This document shows, piece after piece, positions 16,689-25,143 of a DNA stretch of 48,113 nucleotides. Each line of letters begins with the position of its first letter. The first letter of the stretch is position 1. The stretch is from a virus. The position numbers were made by a program, and so were the translations under genes. The notes beneath the pieces are model-generated. The model did not search any database. It had not been told where the DNA came from and worked only from the letters and a program-made list of their open reading frames with translations. The stretch lies in IMG/VR virus record IMGVR_UViG_3300035210_000090, positions 1 to 48,113 of that record. One strand, given 5' to 3'.

Positions 16689-19154
16689 TTATGCGTGCTC
16701 TGCTATGTTGGCTGTTGCTGCTTGCTCTTCGCTATCTAGTATATCCTCCATTTGCACTAGCTGTTTCTTCTCCTTAGGTTCCTTCCAGTGGAATTGAAGC
16801 TTGTCCAGATCGCAAGGGATGGCAAGCGGACCAAGCTCTGTTTCATATGGGCGTTCCATGATCTCCTTTACTTGTTGCACTAAGTGCTCGTGCCCTTCTT
16901 GCACTTGGCCAACAAGCGAATCATGCACTTGTCCTTTCAGTCTGAGGCTGAACTTGCTAGGTATCTGCACTTCATAAAAGACTTGTGCCATATTGCGATT
17001 GAGTGTGACAACACTGAGGCGTTGTGGCTGATGTGCTACAGCAGCAGGACTGAGTCCGCTGTATTGCCTAGGATACTTGAAGAAGTGGCGCACTGCACCA
17101 TCTGGTGTGCGCAGGTAGCCTGCGCTATCTACAAGTTCCTTTGTAGTACGTTTCCACCATTGCTTAATACCAGGAAAGGTAGCATGGAAACAGCCATCAA
17201 TAAGATGCGTGATGAATATCTTGGGTTGCTTAGGTCCTGTCCATTGTGCTAGTCGCATGAACTCGTATAGCTTTGTTATACCTACCTGGTCCAGAAATAC
17301 TTCCCATCCCATGCAGTATGAGGTAGCATGATTGACCTTCTTTGTCACCTGCCTGATTGGGTCTTCCTTATCCTCTGTGCACATACCAAAGAACCATTCA
17401 GCTAGCTTGAGATAGAAGTCCCTGCTGGTGTCTTGTATAGCTTGCGTGAACTTCTTGTCTCCACTGATGAGTGCAACACAGTGTGCTTCACTCTTGCTCT
17501 TGTCTATGTTCCAGATAAGGTAGCCTGGATCTGCGCATAGGGCTGTCTTATAGTATGGTGGTGCATTCTGTATCTGCGTACCATACTGTTTGATTCCGCC
17601 GGATATGAGCTGCCCACCCTTGCCTAGATGCTTAATGAATCGAAAGGAAGATGCATTGCATGAGTAGCGTCCTGTCTTTGTGCCATCAATCTGTAGCGTA
17701 TAGTATAGGCGTTTGCTCTCCCCATAGAGCGGTGCGTTATAGTAATTGCTTATGCTCTTTGCCATTGCCCTCATTGATAGTAGACTTGTAATGACACGTG
17801 CTGGTATGGGATGCTTGAGTTGTAGCTGCTGTAAGCTTATCTTGTCTGTTCCTGCACTGCTCTTGCCTGTTGCTTCCTTCACTTTCTTGCTAGCGGCTGT
17901 GATAGGTTTGCTCCAACCAAACACTGGACCTAGCACACGGTAGAGCAGGTGGCTTAGTTGCTTAGGTGAAGCTAAGTTCAGCGTAGGCACGCCAAGCATC
18001 ACCTTCACTTCCGCTTCGGTCCGCTTACGCACTTCCTCTGCGACTGTCTTAGCTGCGCTTAGCCGCTCTGTATCTGTGGCAAAGCCTTCAAGGTTGCACA
18101 TGACGGTGGGCAAGAATAGCGGTACCATTTGTGCGTAGTTTCGCCAAGCCCAGTCTGGCATCTCCTTGAATAGCCAAAGCAAGGAGCGTGCAGTATTGAT
18201 GCTGTCCTTTGCATTGTATCCTAGCGGGTCTGTCTCACCTTCAGTTTTCCAATAGATGTAATCAGGCAAAGCTAGACTGGATACGAAAGCTAGGCTTTTC
18301 TTGGCTTCAGCTTCCCAGCTATGCCACATGTATTCTGTGTCGAGATCCCAGTTAAGTACGCCTATCCTGTGTCGCATGAGTAGCGTCATGTCGAAGCATC
18401 CATTGTGAAAGCACTTGTGCGCTTCCGTCTGGCCTAACATATACGCACAAGCTAGATAGGCTTCCGTGAAATTACTTCCCCAATCTACAACATAGGTTCG
18501 TCCTATGAAATACTTTCCTTCGCTGTGCTTATGCACGCAAGTAAAGGCTATGCTAGTGATGAAGTTGTTAAGGTTTGTTTCAATGTCACAAGTGATAATG
18601 AATGCTTGCTTGCCATGCGCTATCATCTCCTCTAACTTCCACTGATCGTCAGCTCCATTAACTTCAATGTATCGGTAGTTGTATTGTCCCTTGTATGTAT
18701 TGATCTTGCTGAGATCCTTTGCAAGCAGCCATGTGAAGTCAGGCATAGTGTATTCCTTCTGCCGTCCTTGCTTGTCAATGAGACTGTGCACTAGCAGCGT
18801 GGGTATCTGTATTCCGCTTGGTGTGCTGCGTGCAGGTAATACAGAGCCTCGCCAAGCATCCTTGCTTCCTTCCTGATAGTAAGGTCCTAGCCCTTTGAAT
18901 GTTTCTTCACTTGTGACACATAGCATGTCATAGCGTCCACAGTTGGCTAGCTTAGCCAGTGCAGCTGGAGTCCTAGGTCCGAAGGCAAATGTACCTAGCA
19001 CCTTGTTGGCTACACACCACTTCTTTAGCACGTTGGTTGCTTGACGCTCTTGTTCGCTACATACGAATAGCACACGGCGAATAGCCTTGCCATCGGCTTT
19101 GTGTTCTTGTAACTCGCGCTTGACTCTAGCGGCTATGTCTGTTGTTGTGATCAT
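16689..19154 (-). CDS. Family A DNA polymerase with 3'-5' exonuclease
   Basis: About 821 aa from ATG 19154 (a GTG at 19163 would add three residues; numbers below use that longer form). Exonuclease motifs are intact: ExoI 'TCDIETN' (D193, E195), ExoII 'FHNGCFD' (N254, D258), ExoIII 'YNAKD' (Y316, D320). Polymerase motifs: 'DGTKTGRYS' (493-501), motif A 'DKSKSE' (D554, E559), motif B R604-x3-K608-x2-N611-H612-x3-Y616, motif C 'VHDS' (H747, D748). The residue matching E. coli Phe762 is His612, and motif C has Ser where HDE is usual. The first 180 residues match nothing I know. It is the replicative polymerase of the phage, in an operon with ATPase, exonuclease and helicase genes. Confidence 0.95.
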   Translation of the reverse strand: MITTTDIAARVKRELQEHKADGKAIRRVLFVCSEQERQATNVLKKWCVANKVLGTFAFGPRTPAALAKLANCGRYDMLCVTSEETFKGLGPYYQEGSKDAWRGSVLPARSTPSGIQIPTLLVHSLIDKQGRQKEYTMPDFTWLLAKDLSKINTYKGQYNYRYIEVNGADDQWKLEEMIAHGKQAFIITCDIETNLNNFITSIAFTCVHKHSEGKYFIGRTYVVDWGSNFTEAYLACAYMLGQTEAHKCFHNGCFDMTLLMRHRIGVLNWDLDTEYMWHSWEAEAKKSLAFVSSLALPDYIYWKTEGETDPLGYNAKDSINTARSLLWLFKEMPDWAWRNYAQMVPLFLPTVMCNLEGFATDTERLSAAKTVAEEVRKRTEAEVKVMLGVPTLNLASPKQLSHLLYRVLGPVFGWSKPITAASKKVKEATGKSSAGTDKISLQQLQLKHPIPARVITSLLSMRAMAKSISNYYNAPLYGESKRLYYTLQIDGTKTGRYSCNASSFRFIKHLGKGGQLISGGIKQYGTQIQNAPPYYKTALCADPGYLIWNIDKSKSEAHCVALISGDKKFTQAIQDTSRDFYLKLAEWFFGMCTEDKEDPIRQVTKKVNHATSYCMGWEVFLDQVGITKLYEFMRLAQWTGPKQPKIFITHLIDGCFHATFPGIKQWWKRTTKELVDSAGYLRTPDGAVRHFFKYPRQYSGLSPAAVAHQPQRLSVVTLNRNMAQVFYEVQIPSKFSLRLKGQVHDSLVGQVQEGHEHLVQQVKEIMERPYETELGPLAIPCDLDKLQFHWKEPKEKKQLVQMEDILDSEEQAATANIAEHA

Positions 19155-19212
19155 GAAACACACTCTGTGTAAGCGGACCTTCCTTGGCCCTGGATTGCTG
19201 CGCTAGCTTAGC

Positions 19213-19470
19213 TCAATTGACGCCGGGAAGTTTGCCTGCTTCAAGCAAGCTACATAAATGCTCTATATAGTTTAGCCCAGTATTTCGCTCATAGTCATGC
19301 AGGTGTTTGTCATATTTGATATCCGCAGTGATGCCATTATGTAGATAGCTTTGTAACCGGTCCTTGATTGCTATTGCTATCTTGGCCTCTATATCGTGTG
19401 GCATACAAAGGATTGCGCGTGGCTCTGTCATGTGTTGTGCTCCAGTTGGCAGTTGTGCATGGATAGTCAT
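19213..19470 (-). CDS. Small hypothetical protein, 85 aa
   Basis: ATG 19470 lies 4 bp after the upstream stop, and GGGA/GAG bases precede it. The product is mixed helix and strand, with 'DIEAKIAIAIKDRLQSYL' as a clear amphipathic helix. No family recognised. It sits between the DNA polymerase and a 130-aa gene that is coupled to the DEDDh exonuclease, so a replication accessory role is possible. Confidence 0.7.
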   Translation of the reverse strand: MTIHAQLPTGAQHMTEPRAILCMPHDIEAKIAIAIKDRLQSYLHNGITADIKYDKHLHDYERNTGLNYIEHLCSLLEAGKLPGVN

Positions 19471-19474
19471 CGGC

Positions 19475-19867
19475 TCATTCCCATTTCTTCCCTATCTGTG
19501 CACCAGCTCGCAATGCTTCTTCTAGCCCATCAGCACATGCGAATTGCCGTTGGTCTGGCATGAGCTTAAAGCCAGCTGCTAGCAGTGTGCTTCGATATTG
19601 CACATACATTGGACGAGGCATGACAATGTGCTCTAGGTCTACCGTAGCCTCGAACACATGGTCCATCCAAGGTATGTCTACCTCTGCCATGAGTGCTGCC
19701 ATTACAGGAAGCACTTGCAAGTATACTATGCTGAGAGCTTCCTCGCTTGTTGGTGTGCTTGCGCGTGTGGTGTCCCTTGCAACATGTACAGGGTCTGACT
19801 GACATTGAGCTAAGACGCGCTGTAGTTCCGGTGGCAAGGCTAGTTGCAGGGCTGGATCGTTGTTCAT
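19475..19867 (-). CDS. Hypothetical protein coupled to exonuclease, 130 aa
   Basis: ATG 19867 overlaps the exonuclease stop by four bases (ATGA), so the two are translationally coupled. The protein is acidic, with a central hydrophobic helix 'VYLQVLPVMAALMAEV' (residues about 48-63) that is too interrupted to be a confident membrane span. No motif recognised. Coupling suggests a partner of the exonuclease or a small replication factor. Confidence 0.7.
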   Translation of the reverse strand: MNNDPALQLALPPELQRVLAQCQSDPVHVARDTTRASTPTSEEALSIVYLQVLPVMAALMAEVDIPWMDHVFEATVDLEHIVMPRPMYVQYRSTLLAAGFKLMPDQRQFACADGLEEALRAGAQIGKKWE

Positions 19868-20448
19868 GCTTGCTTAGCTCTGTGCTCTAGTGTTGCGTAG
19901 TTATAAATAGCTTGTAGATGTTGCGCTTCATTGCACGCATCCGCCATTGCTGTGTGCTCGATCCCTTTGAAGGCTGGCTTGCTTACTTGTGGATACATTG
20001 CACGTAGTGTGCGTAAGCAACGTGCACGACTGTAGTTCCAATTAGGGAGCTGTAGTCTAGCGTCATCTAGTGCGTGCCAAAGGATAGCAAGGTCGAAGTC
20101 TGCACCATTGCCCCAAAGGTAGTATCCGTTTGCATATGCAGGCTCAGCAAGGAGTACGTATAGCCCGTGCAGTGCGTCCTTCAGTTCATATTTGTTGGCA
20201 CAGAGCCGTATGTAGTCATAAGCTTGCTTCTGTGCAGGTTGTTCCCACCATGCTATTGTATTGATGTGCGCGTCTCTGTAGTTCTGGTGCCTTCGTGTGA
20301 TCAACCATTCGCTCCCTGCGACGCCTTCCTTGTCCAGCCACACCTCTGCCATCCCTAGCGCAATCACCTTTGCTTGTGGGCATAGTGCTAGTGTCTCCCA
20401 GTCTAGTACAATATGCGGACGTGTGGTATCCCAGAAGGGTGTGTTCAT
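19864..20448 (-). CDS. DEDDh 3'-5' exonuclease (Rv2179c-like), 194 aa
   Basis: The acidic core residues are visible in order: 'IVLDWETL' (D16, E18), 'LWGNGADFDLAIL' (D119) and 'HTAMADACNEA' (H165, D170), with the intermediate 'TIAWWEQ' block (64-70). This matches the Rv2179c-like exoribonuclease family of the DnaQ/RNase T fold, which removes nucleotides from RNA or DNA 3' ends. It is about the usual length for the family. Start ATG 20448 overlaps the upstream gene by ATGA. It is a second 3'-5' exonuclease besides the polymerase domain, so a role in RNA or nucleotide turnover is as likely as replication. Confidence 0.85.
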   Translation of the reverse strand: MNTPFWDTTRPHIVLDWETLALCPQAKVIALGMAEVWLDKEGVAGSEWLITRRHQNYRDAHINTIAWWEQPAQKQAYDYIRLCANKYELKDALHGLYVLLAEPAYANGYYLWGNGADFDLAILWHALDDARLQLPNWNYSRARCLRTLRAMYPQVSKPAFKGIEHTAMADACNEAQHLQAIYNYATLEHRAKQA

Positions 20449-20654
20449 GTTTGCTTCTCTGTGTGTTGTATCGCTAAGAGTGCCTTAGCGAAGATGGTTG
20501 CGTTTGCTGGGCTTTGGAAGTATTCCCAGCCTGTGCTTGGCCCGGTCCATACTCTCCACAATCCTTGTGAGCGTACTGCAATTCTTATCGTTCCTAACTT
20601 GGGTGGTAGCCGTGTGCTTGGTATATGTGAAGGAGCGAGTGCATTGTGGCTCAT
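20445..20654 (-). CDS. Small hypothetical protein, 69 aa
   Basis: ATG 20654 has a strong AGGAGG 8 nt upstream, one of the best ribosome binding sites in the leftward operon, and the stop overlaps the exonuclease start. The protein is basic with several Trp ('GLWRVWTGPSTGWEYF') and lacks membrane segments. Family unknown. The strong start and ATGA coupling suggest it drives translation of the downstream exonuclease. Confidence 0.75.
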   Translation of the reverse strand: MSHNALAPSHIPSTRLPPKLGTIRIAVRSQGLWRVWTGPSTGWEYFQSPANATIFAKALLAIQHTEKQT

Positions 20655-20657
20655 TTG

Positions 20658-20963
20658 CTAAACCTCCTCTTTTAGCATTCTAATTATCAATAAGAGCCGC
20701 AGTATATCCTTGATGGTAAGCGTTGCATCTTCTTCCATCCAGTTTATTATCTGCCCCACTAACCATACAGTGTGATGACGTGCACAATGGCGCAGGCCAG
20801 GTAGCATAGGGTGTTCCCAATATAGGCCACATAGCAGTGCATTTTTTGTGCCTATCTTTTGCCAATCATGGTGCTCTAGCTTGAAGCCAAGGGTATAAAG
20901 CAAAGCATATGCACTGGCCTCTGCTAAGTTGCGCTCATCTTGTGTTTGTTTTGTATTACTCAT
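20658..20963 (-). CDS. Hypothetical protein, paralogue A, 101 aa
   Basis: ATG 20963 is preceded by AAGGGG about 7 nt upstream. The protein shares a layout with its upstream neighbour (20974-21321): 'LYTLGFKLEHHDW', 'YWEHPMLPGLRHCARHHT', 'INWM' and a Leu-rich tail. The shared positions T-L-G-F, W, H, M-P/L-P, CARH, T, WM point to an old tandem duplication. The His/Cys cluster 'RHCARHH' might bind a metal, but one Cys makes that uncertain. The product family is not recognised. Confidence 0.75.
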   Translation of the reverse strand: MSNTKQTQDERNLAEASAYALLYTLGFKLEHHDWQKIGTKNALLCGLYWEHPMLPGLRHCARHHTVWLVGQIINWMEEDATLTIKDILRLLLIIRMLKEEV

Positions 20964-20973
20964 TTATTTCCCC

Positions 20974-21321
20974 TTAGTGCTTAGTTGCTTTGCTGGCTTG
21001 TTGCATACGCACTTTGCCTTGTAAGTGCACTAGCAACTGAGCTACAGTCTGATTGTCTGGCTCCATCATCCAATGCGTAATAGCAGTGGTGAGTTCTTCT
21101 GTACGATGCCTAGCACAATATTGTAGTTCTGGCATGAACTTGTGCTGCCAACGCATTGCACATTCTATAGCATCTTCATGCTCGATTGTATTTAATTCTG
21201 TCCATGTATAGCACACAAGCTCAAACCCAAGTGTGTGTAGAAAGACAGGCAAGAATTCTGGCATATGTGTCTTCTCTGTGCATGGTTGCTGTTCTTCTGC
21301 TGTACATATTCTTATGTGCAT
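20974..21321 (-). CDS. Hypothetical protein, paralogue B, 115 aa
   Basis: Start ATG 21321 with GGGGAG 9 nt upstream. It is related to the next gene downstream through 'LHTLGFELVCYTW', 'RWQHKFMPELQYCARHRT' and 'THWM'. It has about 20 extra N-terminal residues; an internal Met at residue 20 would make both copies similar in length. It probably arose by tandem duplication with its neighbour and then diverged. Function unknown. Confidence 0.75.
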   Translation of the reverse strand: MHIRICTAEEQQPCTEKTHMPEFLPVFLHTLGFELVCYTWTELNTIEHEDAIECAMRWQHKFMPELQYCARHRTEELTTAITHWMMEPDNQTVAQLLVHLQGKVRMQQASKATKH

Positions 21322-21327
21322 GCTTGC

Positions 21328-21936
21328 TTACTCCCCGTCATCATCTAAGCTGAGTTCTTGTGGCTCACCCCAAGGAAGTCCGTAGCGCTCAGCACACACC
21401 GGACCATATCCTACAGCCACACTTCTGTCATCTGTTAGCTGGCGTGCACAGAAAGCACAGTTACCAATAGCATGTCCATAGGCTACTGCTGCTTGCACAG
21501 GATCTTTTTCTAAGAGAGCCAGCGTGTCTTTGAAACGCGCCAGACGCTCAGCCGAGATGACGATTGTACCTGTGCTCTCTAGCCTGCCTACGTACTCGCC
21601 GTTGTTGAGTGCATCTGTGATGTGGAAGCAATTAGGGTAGCGCGTGTAAGCTGTGCCTGTGTACTTAAACTGAAGGATAGCTTCGCCTACTTTGAACAAC
21701 ACCTTGCCAGGACTGCGTTCAAGAAAGCCAAGGGTTGTGCGAAGCAACATATGATTAGGCCAGCCATATGCTTTGCCCATTCTTCCTTGTTGCTTGGCTG
21801 TTAACTTATCATATAGCGCTTGTTGTGGTCCAGTAAGTTCCTTTCCACTGTCCTTTCTATTGGTGATATCCCTTAGCGCGTTCTGTTCCCAAGAGTTTAG
21901 ATTGCTGTTGTTGATGTTGTGTTGAGTATTGCACAT
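21328..21936 (-). CDS. DUF6011-like zinc-binding protein, 202 aa
   Basis: The C-terminal part (about residues 155-190) carries 'NCAFCARQL' followed by 'VGYGPVCAERYGLPWG'. This C-x2-C ... GYGPxC arrangement is typical of the DUF6011 small zinc domain found at the end of phage and bacterial nucleic-acid proteins. The N-terminal 60 residues are helical and polar; the middle is a beta-rich domain. A DNA- or RNA-binding accessory role in replication is likely, but no enzymatic motif is present. The acidic tail ends in 'DDDGE'. Confidence 0.75.
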   Translation of the reverse strand: MCNTQHNINNSNLNSWEQNALRDITNRKDSGKELTGPQQALYDKLTAKQQGRMGKAYGWPNHMLLRTTLGFLERSPGKVLFKVGEAILQFKYTGTAYTRYPNCFHITDALNNGEYVGRLESTGTIVISAERLARFKDTLALLEKDPVQAAVAYGHAIGNCAFCARQLTDDRSVAVGYGPVCAERYGLPWGEPQELSLDDDGE

Positions 21937-21980
21937 GATAATGATGTTTGAGTGTTGGGTTTGAGGGTTAAGTTGTTGTG

Positions 21981-22160
21981 CTATTGAAAGCTAAGCACAG
22001 TAGCTTTGAAATCGGATTGTTCCCATTCTGATCTGTAGTTCTGTTTACTCTTCACCATAATATTGATATCTTTTGTTTCTACCTCAATGCCCTTCTTACT
22101 CAGGGCATCTTGAATTATCTTTCGTACTTCGGCTTCAGTGATGGTGATTTCTATTTGCAT
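21981..22160 (-). CDS. Very small hypothetical protein, 59 aa
   Basis: The preferred start is ATG 22160, with AAGG about 12 nt upstream; an in-frame ATG at 22199 would add 13 residues. The protein forms a strand ('MQIEITITEAEV'), a helix ('RKIIQDALSKKG') and a second strand ('DINIMVKS'), a neat alpha/beta miniature. Its base composition is more AT-rich than its neighbours. Function unknown; a small regulator or inhibitor is possible. Confidence 0.6.
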   Translation of the reverse strand: MQIEITITEAEVRKIIQDALSKKGIEVETKDINIMVKSKQNYRSEWEQSDFKATVLSFQ

Positions 22161-22229
22161 GATGAGTACCTTAGCTTTGGTTTGAGGGTTGTGGTGCACG
22201 TCCTTGTGCGTGCTTGCTAGCTTGCGCTA

Positions 22230-22934
22230 TTAGTCGTCGCTTCCTTCATCCTTGCTGTCTTGCCTAGGTGTCCAGAAGTGCCAAGCTTCCAGCTCTTCTT
22301 CGTTCTCGAAGATACCTTCACCATCGGACCCAACCAAGGGGAAGCTAGGATCAATTACCTTCACCTTCTTGATGTTGATAAACTGATTACCTGCTGCGTT
22401 GGGTTTGCTTTCCCTTGCAGTGATACGCACTTTAGCACAGACACCGGAAGCCTCTGTATCCTCATAACGCTCGTTTAGGCTGTCAAGTGCTTGCTGTCTT
22501 GTCAGTTCTGGTGCAGGCTTGAATGCAAGCAGCCGTGCGAGGAAGTTCTCCTTGCTATCGGGGAGTCTCTTAGTAGCCTTGTACTTGGCGAAGTCACGTA
22601 GTTTACCTCCCACTGTGAAGGTCTCCACAAATAGCCCACCGACTGCTTCGCTAGCTTTCTCACTCTCTGTAGCTAGCACTTCCATCGTGTGCCTTGCTAC
22701 AATCTCTGTACCTTGCTTGCCGCTGTCTTCGTCTTCCCAATCTTGCGTGTCCAGCTTCCAATGCGTACGCACATAGAAGATATGATTCCCCACAATAGGA
22801 TCAGTATACTCAGCCCTGGCTTGTACGCCTTCCATGGCAGCATCAAGGTCGAATTCGGCTAAGCTCACTTCGCTTGCATCATTGTCTTCGTAGTTGGTTT
22901 CAGCCAGATCATCAGTGTTCATATCATTCGCCAT
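22230..22934 (-). CDS. Putative single-stranded DNA-binding protein (DUF669-like context), 234 aa
   Basis: The protein has an acidic N-terminus, a beta-rich core including 'VCAKVRITARESKPNAAGN' followed by 'FINIKKVKVID', and an acidic C-terminal tail 'DSKDEGSDD'. The 'V-x-V ... G-x-x-xN-x-I' pattern resembles DUF669-type phage proteins that sit beside Sak4/RecA-like ATPases and are thought to act as SSBs. It lies directly downstream of such an ATPase here. The acidic tail is typical of SSBs, which recruit partners with it. Family membership is by eye and needs a profile search. Confidence 0.55.
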   Translation of the reverse strand: MANDMNTDDLAETNYEDNDASEVSLAEFDLDAAMEGVQARAEYTDPIVGNHIFYVRTHWKLDTQDWEDEDSGKQGTEIVARHTMEVLATESEKASEAVGGLFVETFTVGGKLRDFAKYKATKRLPDSKENFLARLLAFKPAPELTRQQALDSLNERYEDTEASGVCAKVRITARESKPNAAGNQFINIKKVKVIDPSFPLVGSDGEGIFENEEELEAWHFWTPRQDSKDEGSDD

Positions 22935-22979
22935 GTTGTATTTGCTCTTCAGTTTAGCGTGTGTTAGGTTAGGTTGTGC

Positions 22980-23990
22980 TTAGCGCTTGATTAAGCCAGG
23001 CTTAGCTGCTGGCTGTGCTTGTGTGCCTTGTGTGTTTTGCTTTGTTGCTGGTTGTGTCTTGTCCACAATGTATGTGCTTGCTTTATGTGCACGTTCACTG
23101 AGGCCAAGGAGATCCTCCATTGTTGGATTGCTGATCTTCGCTGTGTCTACGTTGAACCGACTCTTACCCTGTATTGATAGCCTTGTGAGTGGTGTGCTAA
23201 GACTTCTGTATTGACTATCACAATACATATGTACCACTGTGCCAAAGTGATGTCCTACCTTGGCTGAATAGTTAGCACTACCAAACCAAGGAAGTGTTCT
23301 TGCTTTCCTTGGCGGATCATCTGATGCTTCTATGTTTAGGCTGTGGCATATCATTATTACCGTACATTTGGCTGCTTGGATTGCGCTCAGCATAGCATTA
23401 GCATTGGTGGTAAATTCGTACCAATGCTTTTGTCCATGATTGTGGTCAGGATTGCTTGCAATCGCCAGGCTGAAGATGCTCGACGCAAGCTGAGTACCAG
23501 AATCTATGATGAGTACATCTTCCTTCTTCAGTTTGCCTAGGCACCAGGTAGAACAGTTTTCATTGCGAGTCTGTACCAGTTTACGTTCTACTGCGTCATA
23601 ATGCAGCGGCGTAGGACTTACAAGAAGTGGAAGCATTATCTTTGCTCCCTGTGCTGTACTAGCTCTGAATTCTGCTGTGTTAAGCCCTAGCAAGGCTGCT
23701 GTCCCTGGATCAAGCATTGTCTTGTCTGGAATAGGCAGATGTTCAAGCTTAGCTAGTTCTTCTGGCTTGAAGTAGTATTCATTTTCTGCTGTCTTGGCTG
23801 TTGCTATGGTAGCCAAGCCATCCTCAAGATCAGCCCAGATGATACGACCGAAGCCTGACATCTTGCTAATGGTGGCTGCTACCAGTGTCTTGCCTGATCC
23901 CGGAGGTCCATAGAGCAAGAACTTGTTAGGTAGGCTCTCTGCTTCTTCCCTTACTCGTTTTGCCATATCCCATACTGTTATGATTGCCAT
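22980..23990 (-). CDS. Sak4/RecA-like AAA ATPase (recombinase), 336 aa
   Basis: Walker A GPPGSGKT (residues 28-35), Walker B 'DVLIIDSGTQ' (D163) and a following 'CTVIMICHSLN' strand are clear. The N-terminal ATPase core without a RecA N-domain matches the AAA_24 / Sak4 group of phage single-strand annealing or recombination ATPases. The C-terminal 40 residues are a Gln/Thr/Pro-rich tail. It sits between a RecB/Cas4-like nuclease and a putative SSB, the classic phage recombination trio. ATG 23990 begins with the 'MAII' peptide shared by two other genes of the operon. Confidence 0.85.
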   Translation of the reverse strand: MAIITVWDMAKRVREEAESLPNKFLLYGPPGSGKTLVAATISKMSGFGRIIWADLEDGLATIATAKTAENEYYFKPEELAKLEHLPIPDKTMLDPGTAALLGLNTAEFRASTAQGAKIMLPLLVSPTPLHYDAVERKLVQTRNENCSTWCLGKLKKEDVLIIDSGTQLASSIFSLAIASNPDHNHGQKHWYEFTTNANAMLSAIQAAKCTVIMICHSLNIEASDDPPRKARTLPWFGSANYSAKVGHHFGTVVHMYCDSQYRSLSTPLTRLSIQGKSRFNVDTAKISNPTMEDLLGLSERAHKASTYIVDKTQPATKQNTQGTQAQPAAKPGLIKR

Positions 23991-24006
23991 GATTATGTTG
24001 CTCTGC

Positions 24007-24930
24007 TTATGCTCGTTTCATCTCATCGCTGAGTAGGGTTTGGATATGCATATCAAGGATGACATTACTGTCTCGTTCCTCATCCATCTCATTCTGCGCA
24101 TCTGTACTCTTGGTCTTGCTTGTCATTGCAAGCTGATCACATATGCCATAGTATTCACATACTCGTCCATAGTTTGTGCATACTCCACCCCATGTCTTAG
24201 GAAAGAATGCGTTCTCTTGCATCCTTCCTATGTACTCGTAGCGCATGAGCAATCCCATAAGCGCACTTAATCGTTCGGTGTAGTTGTGTGCTATATCAAG
24301 CACAATGATCTTAGCATCCCAACTATTGGGTACTTGATTGATAAGATACACAGTGTCCCAACTGTGCTCTGCATACTCTGGAAATAGGTAGGGCAGTGGA
24401 AGTGAATAGAGAATACTCTGTGGCGAGTTGGTGTACATAGGGCCTAAGTCACCTGTCCACTCTGTTGTCTTCACTTCAAATACCACCGGCTTACCTGTTG
24501 GCTTGTGTAGCATGATTGCGTCAGCAAATAGCACATAGTAGTCACGCTCTCCCTCTGCGTCTAGCCATAGCCTTGCACCTACTTCCATTGCTGGCCTGGT
24601 ATTGCCTTGCTTGTCCTTCATCTGTAGTGGTGCATATTCGTCGAAGGGAAACTGTTCTGCTACACGAATCAAGCTAGTGAAAAGCATCTGTAGCTTCTTC
24701 TTATTGCCCTCAACCCTGTAGTCCCAACGAGTGAAAGCGGTAGCAATAGCTTGCTCTATGTCACCTCCTGTCTGTAACAGCATAGCCACACCATCACCAA
24801 AGGCATGGCCATACATAGTATGTGCGGTTGCTTCTCGCTCGCTGTATTCACCTGTCTCAAGCAGCTTATATAGCTGAAACTTGCGAGGACAGAAGTCGAA
24901 TAGCTTGTCTGACGACCAGGATAGTCTCAT
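24007..24930 (-). CDS. PD-(D/E)XK nuclease, Cas4/RecB-like, with putative Fe-S cluster, 307 aa
   Basis: Nuclease core: H42, D137 ('LFADAIML') and E152-x-K154 ('FEVKTT'), followed by Q171 in 'SPQSILY', the usual RecB/Cas4 order. Four cysteines, C14 ('FCPRKFQLYK') and C251-x6-C258-x5-C264 near the C-terminus, match the AddB/Cas4 arrangement that holds a 4Fe-4S cluster. The enzyme probably resects or trims DNA ends during recombination with the Sak4-like ATPase that follows. Start ATG 24930 has GGAG 9 nt upstream. No CRISPR array is present, so a Cas4-type adaptation role is not implied. Confidence 0.85.
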   Translation of the reverse strand: MRLSWSSDKLFDFCPRKFQLYKLLETGEYSEREATAHTMYGHAFGDGVAMLLQTGGDIEQAIATAFTRWDYRVEGNKKKLQMLFTSLIRVAEQFPFDEYAPLQMKDKQGNTRPAMEVGARLWLDAEGERDYYVLFADAIMLHKPTGKPVVFEVKTTEWTGDLGPMYTNSPQSILYSLPLPYLFPEYAEHSWDTVYLINQVPNSWDAKIIVLDIAHNYTERLSALMGLLMRYEYIGRMQENAFFPKTWGGVCTNYGRVCEYYGICDQLAMTSKTKSTDAQNEMDEERDSNVILDMHIQTLLSDEMKRA

Positions 24931-24969
24931 TGCGTTGTGCTCCTATGTTCTGCTGTGTGTTGTACGCGG

Positions 24970-25143
24970 CTAGTACACTGCATATATATTAGCGTCACTA
25001 CCTTCCTCTAATATCCAATTTATTCTATTCTTCGCCATAGTTGCTACCTTGAGTTTGTATTTATTGGCCGTATGTTGTCGCCAGAATACTTCGTTGTATT
25101 CACGTAGCACATAGGCTTCATGCTTCGTCTGTTGTGTGCTCAT
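24970..25143 (-). CDS. Small 57-aa protein, translationally coupled
   Basis: Read from the reverse strand: ATG at 25143-25141 overlaps the upstream TGA (25142-25140) as ATGA, and the frame closes with TAG at 24972-24970. The product begins 'MSTQQTKHEAYVLREYNEVF' and ends 'GSDANIYAVY'. It is polar, helical and basic in the middle. It fills what would otherwise be a 210-bp gap in a very compact operon. No family recognised. Confidence 0.75.
   Translation of the reverse strand: MSTQQTKHEAYVLREYNEVFWRQHTANKYKLKVATMAKNRINWILEEGSDANIYAVY

Noticed and set aside
19154-19163. GTG 19163 as start of the DNA polymerase
   Set aside because: ATG 19154 is only three codons later and is the more common start type; neither has a good ribosome site, so the choice is uncertain but minor.
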